The position numbers were made by a program, and so were the translations under genes. From assembly GCA_004562395.1 (NCBI GenBank), contig SFQY01000008.1, positions 23,334-87,333 of the forward strand: a DNA stretch of 64,000 nucleotides, given 5' to 3'. The number at the start of each line of letters is the position of its first letter. Within the stretch, counting starts at the first letter, position 1. Shown here piece after piece: positions 35,127-43,854 of this stretch. Origin of the DNA: a bacterium. Lineage in GTDB: Bacteria; Bacillota; Clostridia; Oscillospirales; Oscillospiraceae. Below the pieces are notes generated by a model. It did no database searches. It saw only the letters and a list, made by a program, of their open reading frames with translations, and was not told the DNA's origin.

Positions 35127-35312
35127 CAATCGTTTGTAATGGAAAAGGCTCGTTTACCTTTCGACAGCAGTTCAATGGTTCCACTGGCGCGGCAGCGCCC
35201 AAGCCTTCTCCTTGAGGAGAAGGTGCCCCAGGCCGCAGCCTGGGGCGGATGTGGTGTGCGGTACACAGTTGCGATGATCGAGACATTTCGGCCGGCATTA
35301 CCGGCTGTTAGA
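35127..35312. repeat. Intergenic repeat core B, left half only
   Basis: It shares CAGTTCAATGGTTCCACTGGCGC, AGCCTTCTCCTTGAGGAGAA and GGCGGATGTGGTGTGCGG with the copies at 22794 and 55616, then stops after GAGACATTTCGGC. The left end CAATCGTTTGTAATGG is a decayed terminal motif. It fills the gap between purN and the cyclohydrolase gene, inside what should be a single operon. Confidence 0.75.
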
Positions 35313-35326
35313 AATGGAGAATCATC

Positions 35327-36040
35327 ATGAACGTCTATGAAATCAAATCCATGGCTGAGCGCCTGGAGGGCAATACCTATCCCGGCCGGGGCATTGTACT
35401 GGGCCTGACCCCCGACGGCAAGACCTCCGTGGCCGCCTATTTCATCATGGGCCGCAGCGTCAACAGCCGCAACCGGGTCTTCGTCCGGGAGCCCGACGGC
35501 ATCCGCACCGAGGCCTTTGATCCCAGCAAAATGGTGGACCCCAGCCTGATCATCTATCACCCCGTCCGGGAGATCGGCCAGGGCCTCATCGTCACCAACG
35601 GCGACCAGACCGACACCATCTGGGAATTCCTGGCCCGGGGGGAGAGCTGGGAAGCCGCCCTGCGGACCCGGAAGTTTGAACACGACGGCCCCAACTGGAC
35701 CCCCCGGATCTCCGGCCTGATTGCCCCCGACGGCAGCTATAAGATGTCCATCCTGAAGTCTGCCGACCCGGAAGGTTCCGCCTGCGCCCGGTTCTTCTAT
35801 GAGTACCCCGCCATCGCCGGTCTGGGCCACTTCCTGCACACCTACGTCTGCGACGGCAATCCCGTGATCCCCACCTTCCAGGGAGAGCCGGAGCGGGTCT
35901 CCATTCCTGCCGATATCGATGCTTTCACCGCCGAGCTGTGGGAAAACCTGAACGAAGATAACAAAATCTCCCTGTTTGTGCGCTACACGAACCTGGAAAC
36001 CCGGAAGTTTGAGCAGCGCATCCTGAACAAGCATCTGTAA
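35327..36040 (+). CDS. purO: IMP cyclohydrolase, PurO-type
   Basis: A 237-aa protein of the archaeal-type IMP cyclohydrolase family (PurO), which closes FAICAR to IMP. Features are the N-terminal NTYPGRGIVLGLTPDGK, AAYFIMGRSVNSRNRVF and the DGPNWTPRISG segment. Most bacteria instead use the N-terminal domain of bifunctional PurH. Here the next gene encodes the other PurH activity, so the two together replace PurH. GGAGAATCATC precedes the ATG. A repeat copy separates it from purN. Confidence 0.88.
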   Translation: MNVYEIKSMAERLEGNTYPGRGIVLGLTPDGKTSVAAYFIMGRSVNSRNRVFVREPDGIRTEAFDPSKMVDPSLIIYHPVREIGQGLIVTNGDQTDTIWEFLARGESWEAALRTRKFEHDGPNWTPRISGLIAPDGSYKMSILKSADPEGSACARFFYEYPAIAGLGHFLHTYVCDGNPVIPTFQGEPERVSIPADIDAFTAELWENLNEDNKISLFVRYTNLETRKFEQRILNKHL

Positions 36041-36068
36041 TTTCACCGTGTTTTTGGAGGGAACGAAC

Positions 36069-37253
36069 ATGAATGAATTTGAACTGAAATACGGCTGCAA
36101 CCCCAACCAGAAGCCCGCGAAAATCTATATGGCGGACGGCTCCCAGCTGCCCATCACCATTCTGAACAGCCGTCCCGGCTACATCAATTTTCTGGATGCC
36201 CTGAACTCCTGGCAGCTGGTGAAGGAGCTGAAGGAAGCCACCGGCATGGTGGCTGTCACCTCCTTCAAGCATGTCTCCCCCACCTCCGCCGCCGTGGGCA
36301 AACCCCTTCCGGAAAACCTGAAGAAGGCCTGCTTCGTGGACGACGTGCCGGAGCTGGACGACAGCCCCCTGGCCTGCGCCTATGCCCGGGCAAGAGGCAC
36401 CGACCGGATGTGTTCCTTCGGTGACTGGGTGGCCCTGAGTGATGTCTGCGACGTGACCACCGCCAAGCTCATCGCCCGGGAGGTCTCCGACGGTGTCATC
36501 GCCCCCGGCTACACCGATGAGGCCTTGGCCATTCTGAAAACCAAGCGCAAGGGCGGCTACAACGTGGTGGCCATCGACCCCGACTACGTCCCCGCCGAGC
36601 AGGAGACCAAGCAGGTATTCGGCATCACCTTCCAGCAGGGCCGCAACAACTTCAAGATCGGCGAGCATCTGCTTGAAAACATCGTCACCAAAAACAAGGA
36701 TCTGCCCCAGTCCGCCAAAACCGACCTGATCGTGGCCCTGATCACCCTGAAATACACCCAGTCTAACTCCGTGTGCTTTGCCTATGACGGCCAGGCCATC
36801 GGCGTGGGCGCCGGACAGCAGTCCCGGATCCACTGCACCCGCTTGGCCGGCGGCAAGGCGGACACCTTCTTCCTGCGGATGCATCCCAAGACCCTGGCCC
36901 TGCCCTTCCGGGAGGACCTGGGCCGTCCCAACCGGGACAACGTCATTGACGGCTACATCAACGGCAACGAGGAGGATGTCTGCGCCGAGGGTATCTGGCA
37001 GAATTACTTCACCCGCCAGCCGGAGCGCCTGACCGCCGAGGACAAGCGGGCATACCTGGACGGCATCACCGGCGTGGCCCTGGGCTCCGACGCCTTCTTC
37101 CCCTTCGCCGACAACATCAAGCGGGCCAAGGCCTCCGGCGTCAGCTACATCGCCGAGCCCGGCGGCTCCATCCGGGACGACCTGGTCATCGAAGAGTGCG
37201 ACAAGGACGGCATCGTCATGGCCTTCACCGGTATGCGGCTGTTCCACCATTGA
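36069..37253 (+). CDS. purH: Stand-alone AICAR transformylase
   Basis: A 394-aa phosphoribosylaminoimidazolecarboxamide formyltransferase, moving a formyl group from 10-formyl-THF to AICAR. It corresponds to the C-terminal domain of PurH: LKYGCNPNQKPA, VTSFKHVSPTSAAVG with the Lys and His of the active site, and SNSVCFAYDGQAIGVGAGQQ. The MGS-like cyclohydrolase domain of PurH is absent. The ATG at 36069 follows TTGGAGGG; the earlier TTG at 36048 lies before that site. It follows purO by 28 bases. Confidence 0.93.
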   Translation: MNEFELKYGCNPNQKPAKIYMADGSQLPITILNSRPGYINFLDALNSWQLVKELKEATGMVAVTSFKHVSPTSAAVGKPLPENLKKACFVDDVPELDDSPLACAYARARGTDRMCSFGDWVALSDVCDVTTAKLIAREVSDGVIAPGYTDEALAILKTKRKGGYNVVAIDPDYVPAEQETKQVFGITFQQGRNNFKIGEHLLENIVTKNKDLPQSAKTDLIVALITLKYTQSNSVCFAYDGQAIGVGAGQQSRIHCTRLAGGKADTFFLRMHPKTLALPFREDLGRPNRDNVIDGYINGNEEDVCAEGIWQNYFTRQPERLTAEDKRAYLDGITGVALGSDAFFPFADNIKRAKASGVSYIAEPGGSIRDDLVIEECDKDGIVMAFTGMRLFHH

Positions 37254-37261
37254 TCGTTGAT

Positions 37262-37412
37262 AGACGCCTCCTTCGTAGGGCGGGGTCATGACCCCGCCGG
37301 GCACGAACGGAACAGAGCGGCTAACCAGACGCGGAGACGGAAGATTTCAGAATGGTTTTTACCAAGCAGTCAACGAACCCTGCGGCGGGGTCATGACACC
37401 CGCCCTACGAAG
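37262..37412. repeat. Intergenic repeat core A arms with a different spacer
   Basis: CTTCGTAGGGCGGGGTCATG (from 37273) returns inverted at about 37383-37410 (GGCGGGGTCATGACACCCGC, CTACGAAG). The 80-bp spacer is unlike that of the other core-A copies. It lies between the AICAR transformylase gene and purD. Confidence 0.75.
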
Positions 37413-37503
37413 GGTGCTGTGTGAATCAATCATTTATCATCCGTTTTCAAAACTGCGTTAAAACAGCAAATACGTAATCTTATTTCTCCAAAAAAGGGAT
37501 TGA

Positions 37504-38775
37504 ATGTTTATGAAACTGTTAGTCGTCGGCGGCGGTGGCCGGGAACATGCCATCATCCGCTCTTTGAAAAAGAATCCGCAGGTTACCGAGATTTTTGCCC
37601 TTCCCGGTAACGGCGGAATCGCCGCGGACGCCACCTGCGTCCCCATCGGCGCTACGGATATTGAAAAGATCGTAGCCTTCGCCGTGGAAAACAAGATCGA
37701 TTACGCCGTGGTGGCGCCGGACGATCCTCTGGTTCTGGGCTGCGTGGACGCCCTGGAGGCCAAGGGCATTCCCTGCTTCGGCCCCCGGGCAAACGCCGCC
37801 ATCATCGAGGGCAGCAAGGTCTTCTCCAAGAACCTGATGAAGAAATACGGCATTCCCACCGCCAGATACGAAATCTTTGACGATATGGCCGCTGCCCTTC
37901 GCTACCTGGAGACTGCCCCCATTCCCACCGTCATCAAGGCCGACGGTCTGGCCCTGGGCAAGGGCGTCATTATCGCGAGCACCCGGGAGGAGGCCAAAGC
38001 CGCCGTCCGGGACATGATGGAGGGCCACATCTTCGGCAAATCCGGTGACCACATCGTTATCGAGGAATTTCTCACCGGTCCCGAGGTTTCCGTGCTGTCC
38101 TTCACCGACGGCAAGGTGGTAAAGCCCATGGTATCCTCCATGGACCACAAGCGGGCCGGGGACAACGACACCGGCCTGAACACCGGCGGCATGGGCACCG
38201 TGGCCCCCAACCCCTACTACACTCCGGAGGTGGCCCGGCGGTGCATGGAAGAGATCTTCCTGCCCACCATCGCCGCCATGAACGCCGAGGGCCGGACCTT
38301 CAAAGGCTGCCTGTACTTCGGCCTGATGATCACCCCCGACGGCCCCAAGGTCATTGAGTACAACTGCCGCTTCGGCGATCCCGAGACTCAGGTGGTGCTG
38401 CCCCTGCTGGAAAGCGACCTGCTGACCGTCATGCAGGCCACTTCCAACGGCACTCTGGCGGAAACCGAAGTGAAGTTTGCGGACAAGCACGCCTGCTGCG
38501 TCATCACCGCCTCCGCGGGCTATCCCAAAAGCTACAAAAAGGGCTTCCAGCTGACCATGACGGAGGAAGCCGCCGCCCACACCTACGTGGCCGGAGCCAA
38601 GCTGGAAAACGGCAGGCTGCTGACCTCCGGAGGCCGGGTCACCGGCACCACCGCCATGGCGGATTCCCTGCCGGACGCCATCCGGGAGGCCTACCGCATT
38701 GCCGACGGCGTCCGGTTTGAGAATGCCTACCGCAGAAGCGACATCGGCCAGCGGGCGCTGCAGGCCCTGAAATAA
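37504..38775 (+). CDS. purD: Phosphoribosylamine-glycine ligase (GAR synthetase)
   Basis: A 423-aa PurD, joining glycine to phosphoribosylamine with ATP. The N-terminus KLLVVGGGGREHAII, the ATP-grasp body (VIKADGLALGKGVIIA) and MGTVAPNPYY, PKVIEYNCRFGDPETQVVLP are family hallmarks. Two in-frame ATGs lie at 37504 and 37510; GGG stands 5 bases before the first, so 37504 is preferred. It is followed by purL after 29 bases. Confidence 0.95.
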   Translation: MFMKLLVVGGGGREHAIIRSLKKNPQVTEIFALPGNGGIAADATCVPIGATDIEKIVAFAVENKIDYAVVAPDDPLVLGCVDALEAKGIPCFGPRANAAIIEGSKVFSKNLMKKYGIPTARYEIFDDMAAALRYLETAPIPTVIKADGLALGKGVIIASTREEAKAAVRDMMEGHIFGKSGDHIVIEEFLTGPEVSVLSFTDGKVVKPMVSSMDHKRAGDNDTGLNTGGMGTVAPNPYYTPEVARRCMEEIFLPTIAAMNAEGRTFKGCLYFGLMITPDGPKVIEYNCRFGDPETQVVLPLLESDLLTVMQATSNGTLAETEVKFADKHACCVITASAGYPKSYKKGFQLTMTEEAAAHTYVAGAKLENGRLLTSGGRVTGTTAMADSLPDAIREAYRIADGVRFENAYRRSDIGQRALQALK

Positions 38776-38804
38776 CAAAACCGAAGCTAGGAGGAATTCA
38801 CCCC

Positions 38805-41800
38805 ATGGTTTATCGCGTATTTGTAGAGAAAAAGGAAGGTCTGGCCAACGAGGCCAAGGGGCTGCTCAGCGAAGCAAAGCATCTGCTGGGCATCGAACAT
38901 CTGACGGATGTCCGCCTCTTCAACCGCTATGACGCGGAGAACATCACCGAAGAGCTGTTTCAGTATGCCGTGAAGACCGTTTTCTCCGAGCCGCAGCTGG
39001 ACGTGGCTTCTTCGTCCATCGACCTGCCCGGAGCTTATGTCTTCGCCGTGGAGGCCCTGCCCGGTCAGTTTGACCAGCGGGCTGACTCCGCCGCCCAGTG
39101 TATCCAGATCATCTCCCAGGGGGACCGGCCCCTGATCCGTACCGCCAAGGTCTACGCCCTGTACGGCCCGCTGACCGAGGCAGAAATCGCGGAGTTCAAG
39201 AAGTATGTCATCAACCCCGTGGAATGCCGGGAGGCGGCTCTGGAGCTTCCGGAAACCCTGGCCATTCCCTACGACATCCCCACGGAAGTGGCCACCCTCA
39301 CCGGCTTCACCCGGCTGAACCGGGAAGGTCTGGACAATTTTATCCGCGAGTACGGCCTTGCCATGGATCTGGATGACATTGCCTTCTGCCAGTCCTATTT
39401 TGTCACCGAGCAGCGGGACCCCACCATCACCGAGATCCGGATGATCGACACCTACTGGTCCGATCACTGCCGCCATACCACCTTCGGCACCATCATCGAC
39501 AAGGTCCGCTTTGACGATCCGCTGCTGCAGAAGACCTATGAGACCTATCTCGCCACCCGCAGCGCCCTGGGCCGGGAAAACAGGCCCGTCTGTCTGATGG
39601 ATCTGGCCACCATCGCCGTCAAGCATCTGCGCTCCGCCGGAAAGCTTCAGAAGCTGGACGAGAGCGAGGAAATCAACGCCTGCACCGTAAAGATCGACGT
39701 GACCGTGGACGGCGTCACCGAGCCCTGGCTGCTGCTGTTCAAGAACGAGACCCACAACCATCCCACGGAAATTGAGCCCTTCGGCGGCGCGGCCACCTGC
39801 ATCGGCGGCGCCATCCGGGACCCCCTGTCCGGCCGCAGCTATGTCTACGGTGCCATGCGGGTCACCGGCGCGGCGGACCCCCTGAAGAGCGTGTCGGAGA
39901 CCATTCCCGGCAAGCTGCCCCAGCGCAAGATCGTCACCACCGCCGCCGCGGGCTACTCCTCCTACGGCAACCAGATCGGTCTGGCCACCGGCATTGTGGA
40001 TGAAATTTACCATCCCGGCTACGCTGCCAAGCGCATGGAAATCGGCGCGGTCATCGCCGCCGCCCCCGCGGAGAATGTCCGCCGGGAACGGCCGGACCCC
40101 GGCGACGTGGTGATCCTGCTGGGCGGCAGCACCGGCCGTGACGGCATCGGAGGCGCCACCGGCTCCTCCAAGGCCCACAACACCCGGTCCGTGGAAACCT
40201 GCGGCTCCGAGGTTCAGAAGGGCAATGCCCCCGAGGAACGGAAGCTCCAGCGTCTGTTCCGAAACAGCGAGGCCTCCCGTCTCATCAAGCGCTGCAACGA
40301 CTTCGGTGCCGGCGGCGTTTCCGTGGCCATCGGCGAGCTGGCCGACGGTCTGAGCATCGACCTCAACGCCGTCCCCAAGAAATACGAGGGTCTGGACGGC
40401 ACGGAGCTTGCCATCTCCGAGTCCCAGGAGCGTATGGCCGTGGTGGTGGAAGCCAAGGACGTGGCCCGGTTCCTGGAGCTGGCCGGTACGGAAAACCTGA
40501 ACGCGGTTCCCGTGGCCACAGTCACCGAGGACCCCCGTCTGGTGATGCGCTGGAACGGGAAGGTCATCTGCGATATCAGCCGGGACTTCCTGAACTCCAA
40601 CGGTGCCGCCAAGCACATCACCGTGGAGGCGGAAAAGCCTGCGGTCTTTGCCAAGACCGTCCGGGGCGGCTTCCGGGAGAATTTCCTGGCCGTTGCCTCC
40701 GATCTGAACACCTGCTCCAAGCGGGGACTTTCCGAGCGGTTCGATTCCACCATCGGCGCCGGTACGGTGCTGATGCCCTTCGGCGGCAAGAACCAGCTGA
40801 CTCCCATTCAGGCCATGGTGCAGAAGATCTCCGTGGAGAAGAAGCACACCGACGACTGCTCCTTCATGGCCTTCGGCTACAATCCCTTCATCACCTCCGC
40901 CTCCCCCTACCACGGGGCATATCTGGCGGTGGTGGAGTCCGTGTGTAAGCTCATCGCCTCCGGCGCCTCCTTTGAGGATACCTATCTGACCTTCCAGGAA
41001 TACTTTGAGCGGCTGGGCAAGGATCCCAAGCGCTGGGGCAAGCCCATGGCCGCCCTGCTGGGCGCCTTCCAGGCCCAGATGGACCTGGGCATCGGCGCCA
41101 TCGGCGGCAAGGACTCCATGTCCGGCTCCTTTGAGAAGCTGGACGTGCCTCCCACGCTGGTCTCCTTCGCCGTCACCACCGGAAAGACCGGCCAGGTGGT
41201 CTCCCCCGAGTTCAAGGCCCCGGGGCATACCGTCTGCCTGCTGGAAACCGAATATGACGAAAACGGCCTGCCCAAAACCGATTCTCTGCTGAAGAATTTC
41301 GCCGCCGTCACGGAGCTGCTGCGCAGCGGCAAGGCCGTGGCCGCCTATACCCCCGGCATGGGCGGTGTCGCGGAGGCCGTCATGAAGATGGGCTTCGGCA
41401 ACGGCATCGGCATGGCCATTGACGATTCCGTAACCATGGACGACCTGTTCGGCTATTCCTACGGCGCTTTCGTGCTGGAAATGACCCAGGGGACCGTGGG
41501 CAAGGTCCTGGGCGTTACCACAGAAGACGGCTCCTTCTCCTACAGGGGCGAAGCACTGCCTCAGGCCGAGGTTCTGGAGGCCTACGAAAACAAGCTGGAA
41601 TCCGTCTACTCCTGCAACATTCCCACCGCTTCCCAGCCCATGGAGGCCTTCTCCTACGAGGCTTCCCAGCGTAAGGCCCCTACGGTCAAGGCGGCGAAGC
41701 CCAGGGTCCTGATCCCCGCTTTCCCCGGCACCAACTGCGAGTATGACTCCGCCAAGGCGGTCCGGGACGCCGGTGCCGAGCCGGAGATCATCGTCATCAA

Positions 41801-42494
41801 CAACCTCTCCGCCGACGGCATCGCCAGATCCGTGGACCGATTCGCCGACGAACTGAAAAACGCCCAGATGGTGTTCATCCCCGGCGGCTTCTCCGGCGGC
41901 GACGAGCCCGACGGCTCCGGCAAGTTTATCACCGCCTTCTTCCGCAACGCTGCCGTGAAGGAGGGCGTCACCGATCTGCTGGACAACCGGGACGGCCTGA
42001 TGTGCGGCATCTGCAACGGCTTCCAGGCCCTGATCAAGCTGGGACTGGTTCCCTTCGGCAAAATCATTGACACCGACGAGACCTGCCCCACCCTGACCTT
42101 CAACACCATTTCCCGGCACCAGAGCCGCATCGTCCGCACCCGGGTGGCCTCCAACAAGTCCCCCTGGCTGGCTCTGACCAACGTCGGTGATGTGTACAGC
42201 GTCCCCATCTCCCACGGCGAGGGCAGGTTCCTGGCCAGTGAGGACCTGATCCGCCAGCTGGCGGCCAACGGCCAGATCGCCACCCAGTATGTGGATCTGG
42301 AGGGCAACCCCACCGCCGACGTCCACTTCAATCCCAACGGCTCCGCCTTTGCCATCGAGGGCATCACCTCCCCCGACGGCCGGGTCTTCGGCAAGATGGG
42401 CCACAGCGAGCGCATCGGCGCCGGCCTGTACAAAAACGTCCCCGGCCTGTACGACATCCGCATGTTCGAGGCCGCGGTGAAGTACTTCAAGTAA
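38805..42494 (+). CDS. purL: Phosphoribosylformylglycinamidine synthase, fused PurL-PurQ (clostridial long form)
   Basis: A 1229-aa enzyme that converts FGAR and glutamine to FGAM. The N-terminal PurS-like part, two AIR-synthase-like halves (TYWSDHCRHTTF; KNETHNHPTEIEPFGGAATC; GAIGGKDSMSGSF) and a C-terminal class I glutaminase domain (PAFPGTNCEYDS; GLMCGICNGFQALIKLGL with the Cys nucleophile) are all present. The length fits the long clostridial form. TAGGAGGAATTC precedes the ATG. It is the last gene of the cluster. purC, purB and purK are not in the window. Confidence 0.96.
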   Translation: MVYRVFVEKKEGLANEAKGLLSEAKHLLGIEHLTDVRLFNRYDAENITEELFQYAVKTVFSEPQLDVASSSIDLPGAYVFAVEALPGQFDQRADSAAQCIQIISQGDRPLIRTAKVYALYGPLTEAEIAEFKKYVINPVECREAALELPETLAIPYDIPTEVATLTGFTRLNREGLDNFIREYGLAMDLDDIAFCQSYFVTEQRDPTITEIRMIDTYWSDHCRHTTFGTIIDKVRFDDPLLQKTYETYLATRSALGRENRPVCLMDLATIAVKHLRSAGKLQKLDESEEINACTVKIDVTVDGVTEPWLLLFKNETHNHPTEIEPFGGAATCIGGAIRDPLSGRSYVYGAMRVTGAADPLKSVSETIPGKLPQRKIVTTAAAGYSSYGNQIGLATGIVDEIYHPGYAAKRMEIGAVIAAAPAENVRRERPDPGDVVILLGGSTGRDGIGGATGSSKAHNTRSVETCGSEVQKGNAPEERKLQRLFRNSEASRLIKRCNDFGAGGVSVAIGELADGLSIDLNAVPKKYEGLDGTELAISESQERMAVVVEAKDVARFLELAGTENLNAVPVATVTEDPRLVMRWNGKVICDISRDFLNSNGAAKHITVEAEKPAVFAKTVRGGFRENFLAVASDLNTCSKRGLSERFDSTIGAGTVLMPFGGKNQLTPIQAMVQKISVEKKHTDDCSFMAFGYNPFITSASPYHGAYLAVVESVCKLIASGASFEDTYLTFQEYFERLGKDPKRWGKPMAALLGAFQAQMDLGIGAIGGKDSMSGSFEKLDVPPTLVSFAVTTGKTGQVVSPEFKAPGHTVCLLETEYDENGLPKTDSLLKNFAAVTELLRSGKAVAAYTPGMGGVAEAVMKMGFGNGIGMAIDDSVTMDDLFGYSYGAFVLEMTQGTVGKVLGVTTEDGSFSYRGEALPQAEVLEAYENKLESVYSCNIPTASQPMEAFSYEASQRKAPTVKAAKPRVLIPAFPGTNCEYDSAKAVRDAGAEPEIIVINNLSADGIARSVDRFADELKNAQMVFIPGGFSGGDEPDGSGKFITAFFRNAAVKEGVTDLLDNRDGLMCGICNGFQALIKLGLVPFGKIIDTDETCPTLTFNTISRHQSRIVRTRVASNKSPWLALTNVGDVYSVPISHGEGRFLASEDLIRQLAANGQIATQYVDLEGNPTADVHFNPNGSAFAIEGITSPDGRVFGKMGHSERIGAGLYKNVPGLYDIRMFEAAVKYFK

Positions 42495-42511
42495 CGTTCC
42501 ACACGCCACAC

Positions 42512-42541
42512 AAGCCCCTGATGGAAACCCATCAGGGGCTT
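42512..42541 (+). terminator. Terminator of the purine cluster
   Basis: A perfect 12-bp stem AAGCCCCTGATG / CATCAGGGGCTT, 18 bases after the purL stop. The tail (GCTGCC) is not T-rich, so termination may be modest. Confidence 0.75.
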
Positions 42542-42561
42542 GCTGCCGCAATGTACATGGT

Positions 42562-42771
42562 AAAGGATCGTTTAGCGGCCCAACGGCCCCCTCTGATGAG
42601 GGGGCTGTCAGCGAAGCTGACTGGGGGAGAGAAAGCCTGAAGGCTTTCGCATTTCTGGTAAATACGGGAAAAGCCGGAACATTTTCTCTCCCTCAGTCGC
42701 TTCGCGACAGCTCCCTCATCAGAGGGAGCCTTGTGGGTGCGCAGTAACCAACGAAGCATAAACGATCATTT
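42562..42771. repeat. Intergenic repeat core D, full copy with both terminal motifs (210 bp)
   Basis: AAAGGATCGTTTAGC at 42562 and GCATAAACGATCATTT at 42756 are inverted copies, extended by GGTAAA / TTTACC outside. Inside are CCCCCTCTGATGAGGGGG, CAGCGAAGCTG, GAAAGCCTGAAGGCTTTC and, inverted near the right, CTCCCTCAGTCGCTTCGCGACAG and CCCTCATCAGAGGG. It is the complete form of the partial copy at 6318. Confidence 0.85.
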
Positions 42772-42772
42772 A

Positions 42773-42874
42773 CCAAATTGCCGCACCCATGGTCGAGGGG
42801 CCCAGAGGATGTAAGTCCAGCACGGGAGTTCGTAACGCATTCGCCGCGGGCCTTGCCCGCATAAACGATCCTTT
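42773..42874. repeat. Intergenic repeat core E, abutting core D
   Basis: GTCGAGGGGCCCAGAGGATG ... GTAACGCATTCGCCGCGGGC matches 3350-3426 with scattered changes. It ends in the terminal motif GCATAAACGATCCTTT (42859-42874) and shares its left terminal motif with core D. Two different cores are thus joined at one terminal motif. Confidence 0.75.
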
Positions 42875-42895
42875 TCCGCACCGACTTCCTGCGTA

Positions 42896-42931
42896 AAAAG
42901 CCCTCAACCGGAATCCCCGGTTGAGGGCTTT
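42896..42931 (-). terminator. Terminator of the rpmH-rnpA-yidC-jag operon
   Basis: AAAAGCCCTCAACCGG / CCGGTTGAGGGCTTTT, a perfect 16-bp stem with a 4-base loop, 5 bases after the jag stop on the minus strand; the outer A/T pairs supply the T tract. Confidence 0.9.
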
Positions 42932-42936
42932 TGGGG

Positions 42937-43851
42937 TTATTTCACGTACTCGATGACCACCCGGCGGTTGGGCTCCACGCCGGTGGAGTGGGTGGTGATA
43001 TTCTCCATATCCTGCAATGCCGCGTGGATCACATGGCGCTCGTAGGCGTTCATGGGCTCCAGGGTGGTGCGGCGGCGGGCCTTCAGCACCTGCTGGGCCT
43101 TCTTCCGGGCATAGCGGCGCAGGCTCTCTTCCCGCTTCTCCCGGTAGCACTCGGCATCCACATTGATGCGGATATGACCGTCCACGCCACGGTTGATGGT
43201 GTAGTTGGCCAGATGCTGGATGGCGTCCAGGGTATCGCCCCGGCGGCCGATCAGGTAGCCCAGATCGTCGCCCACCAGGTCAACCTTGTATGTACTGCCC
43301 TCTTCCTTCCAGCAGTGGGGCACAGCCTTGGAGTCCATGTGCTCCAGCAGGCCCTTGATGAAGACCTCGATCTTCTCCTCGGTGGAGCCGGGCTCGGCAG
43401 GGGCATAGGTCTTAGGCTGTGCCGGTGCCTTGGGCGCCTTAGGTTCCCGGCGCTCCTTGGGGGCTTTGTCCTGCTTCTTCTCCTGTCTGGGAGCCTTGGG
43501 TGCCTCCGGCTTCGGGGCCTCGGGCTTGGGGGCTTCCGCCTTGGGGGCCTCCGCCTTCACGGGAGCGGGCGTCTCCGGCTTGGGAGGCTCCGGCTTCTTC
43601 ACCGGCGCGGCGGCCTTGGGCTTGGAACGGGAAGCGGAGCTGAGGGCGACCTTGGGCGCCTCGGGAGCCACATCCGGAGCCTCATAGGTCACCTGTACCT
43701 TGGCAGGCTGGGCGCCGAAGCCCAGAAAGCCTGCCTTGGCCTGCTGAAGTACCGTAACGGACACGCTGTCCCGGTCCAGATTCAGCTGAGCCAGCGCGGC
43801 CTCGATGGCAAGGTCAATGGTCTTGCCGGTAGTAACGATGGTCTTTTCCAT
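42937..43851 (-). CDS. jag: Jag/KhpB RNA-binding protein
   Basis: A 304-aa protein (SpoIIIJ-associated, KhpB). The N-terminal Jag domain (1-55) holds KAGFLGFGAQPAKV. A long Lys/Pro/Ala/Glu linker (about 60-150; repeats of PKPEAPKAEA) is probably disordered. Then come a KH-like domain (about 155-235; LGYLIGRRGDTLDAIQHL) and an R3H domain (about 240-304; EPMNAYERHVIHAAL). Jag binds RNA and acts in cell-wall and division control in Firmicutes. It starts 3 bases after the yidC stop, and its ribosome site GGAGGAATAAGCA includes that stop. It is the last gene of the operon. Confidence 0.95.
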   Translation of the reverse strand: MEKTIVTTGKTIDLAIEAALAQLNLDRDSVSVTVLQQAKAGFLGFGAQPAKVQVTYEAPDVAPEAPKVALSSASRSKPKAAAPVKKPEPPKPETPAPVKAEAPKAEAPKPEAPKPEAPKAPRQEKKQDKAPKERREPKAPKAPAQPKTYAPAEPGSTEEKIEVFIKGLLEHMDSKAVPHCWKEEGSTYKVDLVGDDLGYLIGRRGDTLDAIQHLANYTINRGVDGHIRINVDAECYREKREESLRRYARKKAQQVLKARRRTTLEPMNAYERHVIHAALQDMENITTHSTGVEPNRRVVIEYVK

Positions 43852-43854
43852 TGC

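Noticed and set aside
38787..42551. A 1254-codon open frame on the minus strand
   Set aside because: Antisense shadow of purL: Gly/Val/His-rich, without motifs, caused by codon bias.
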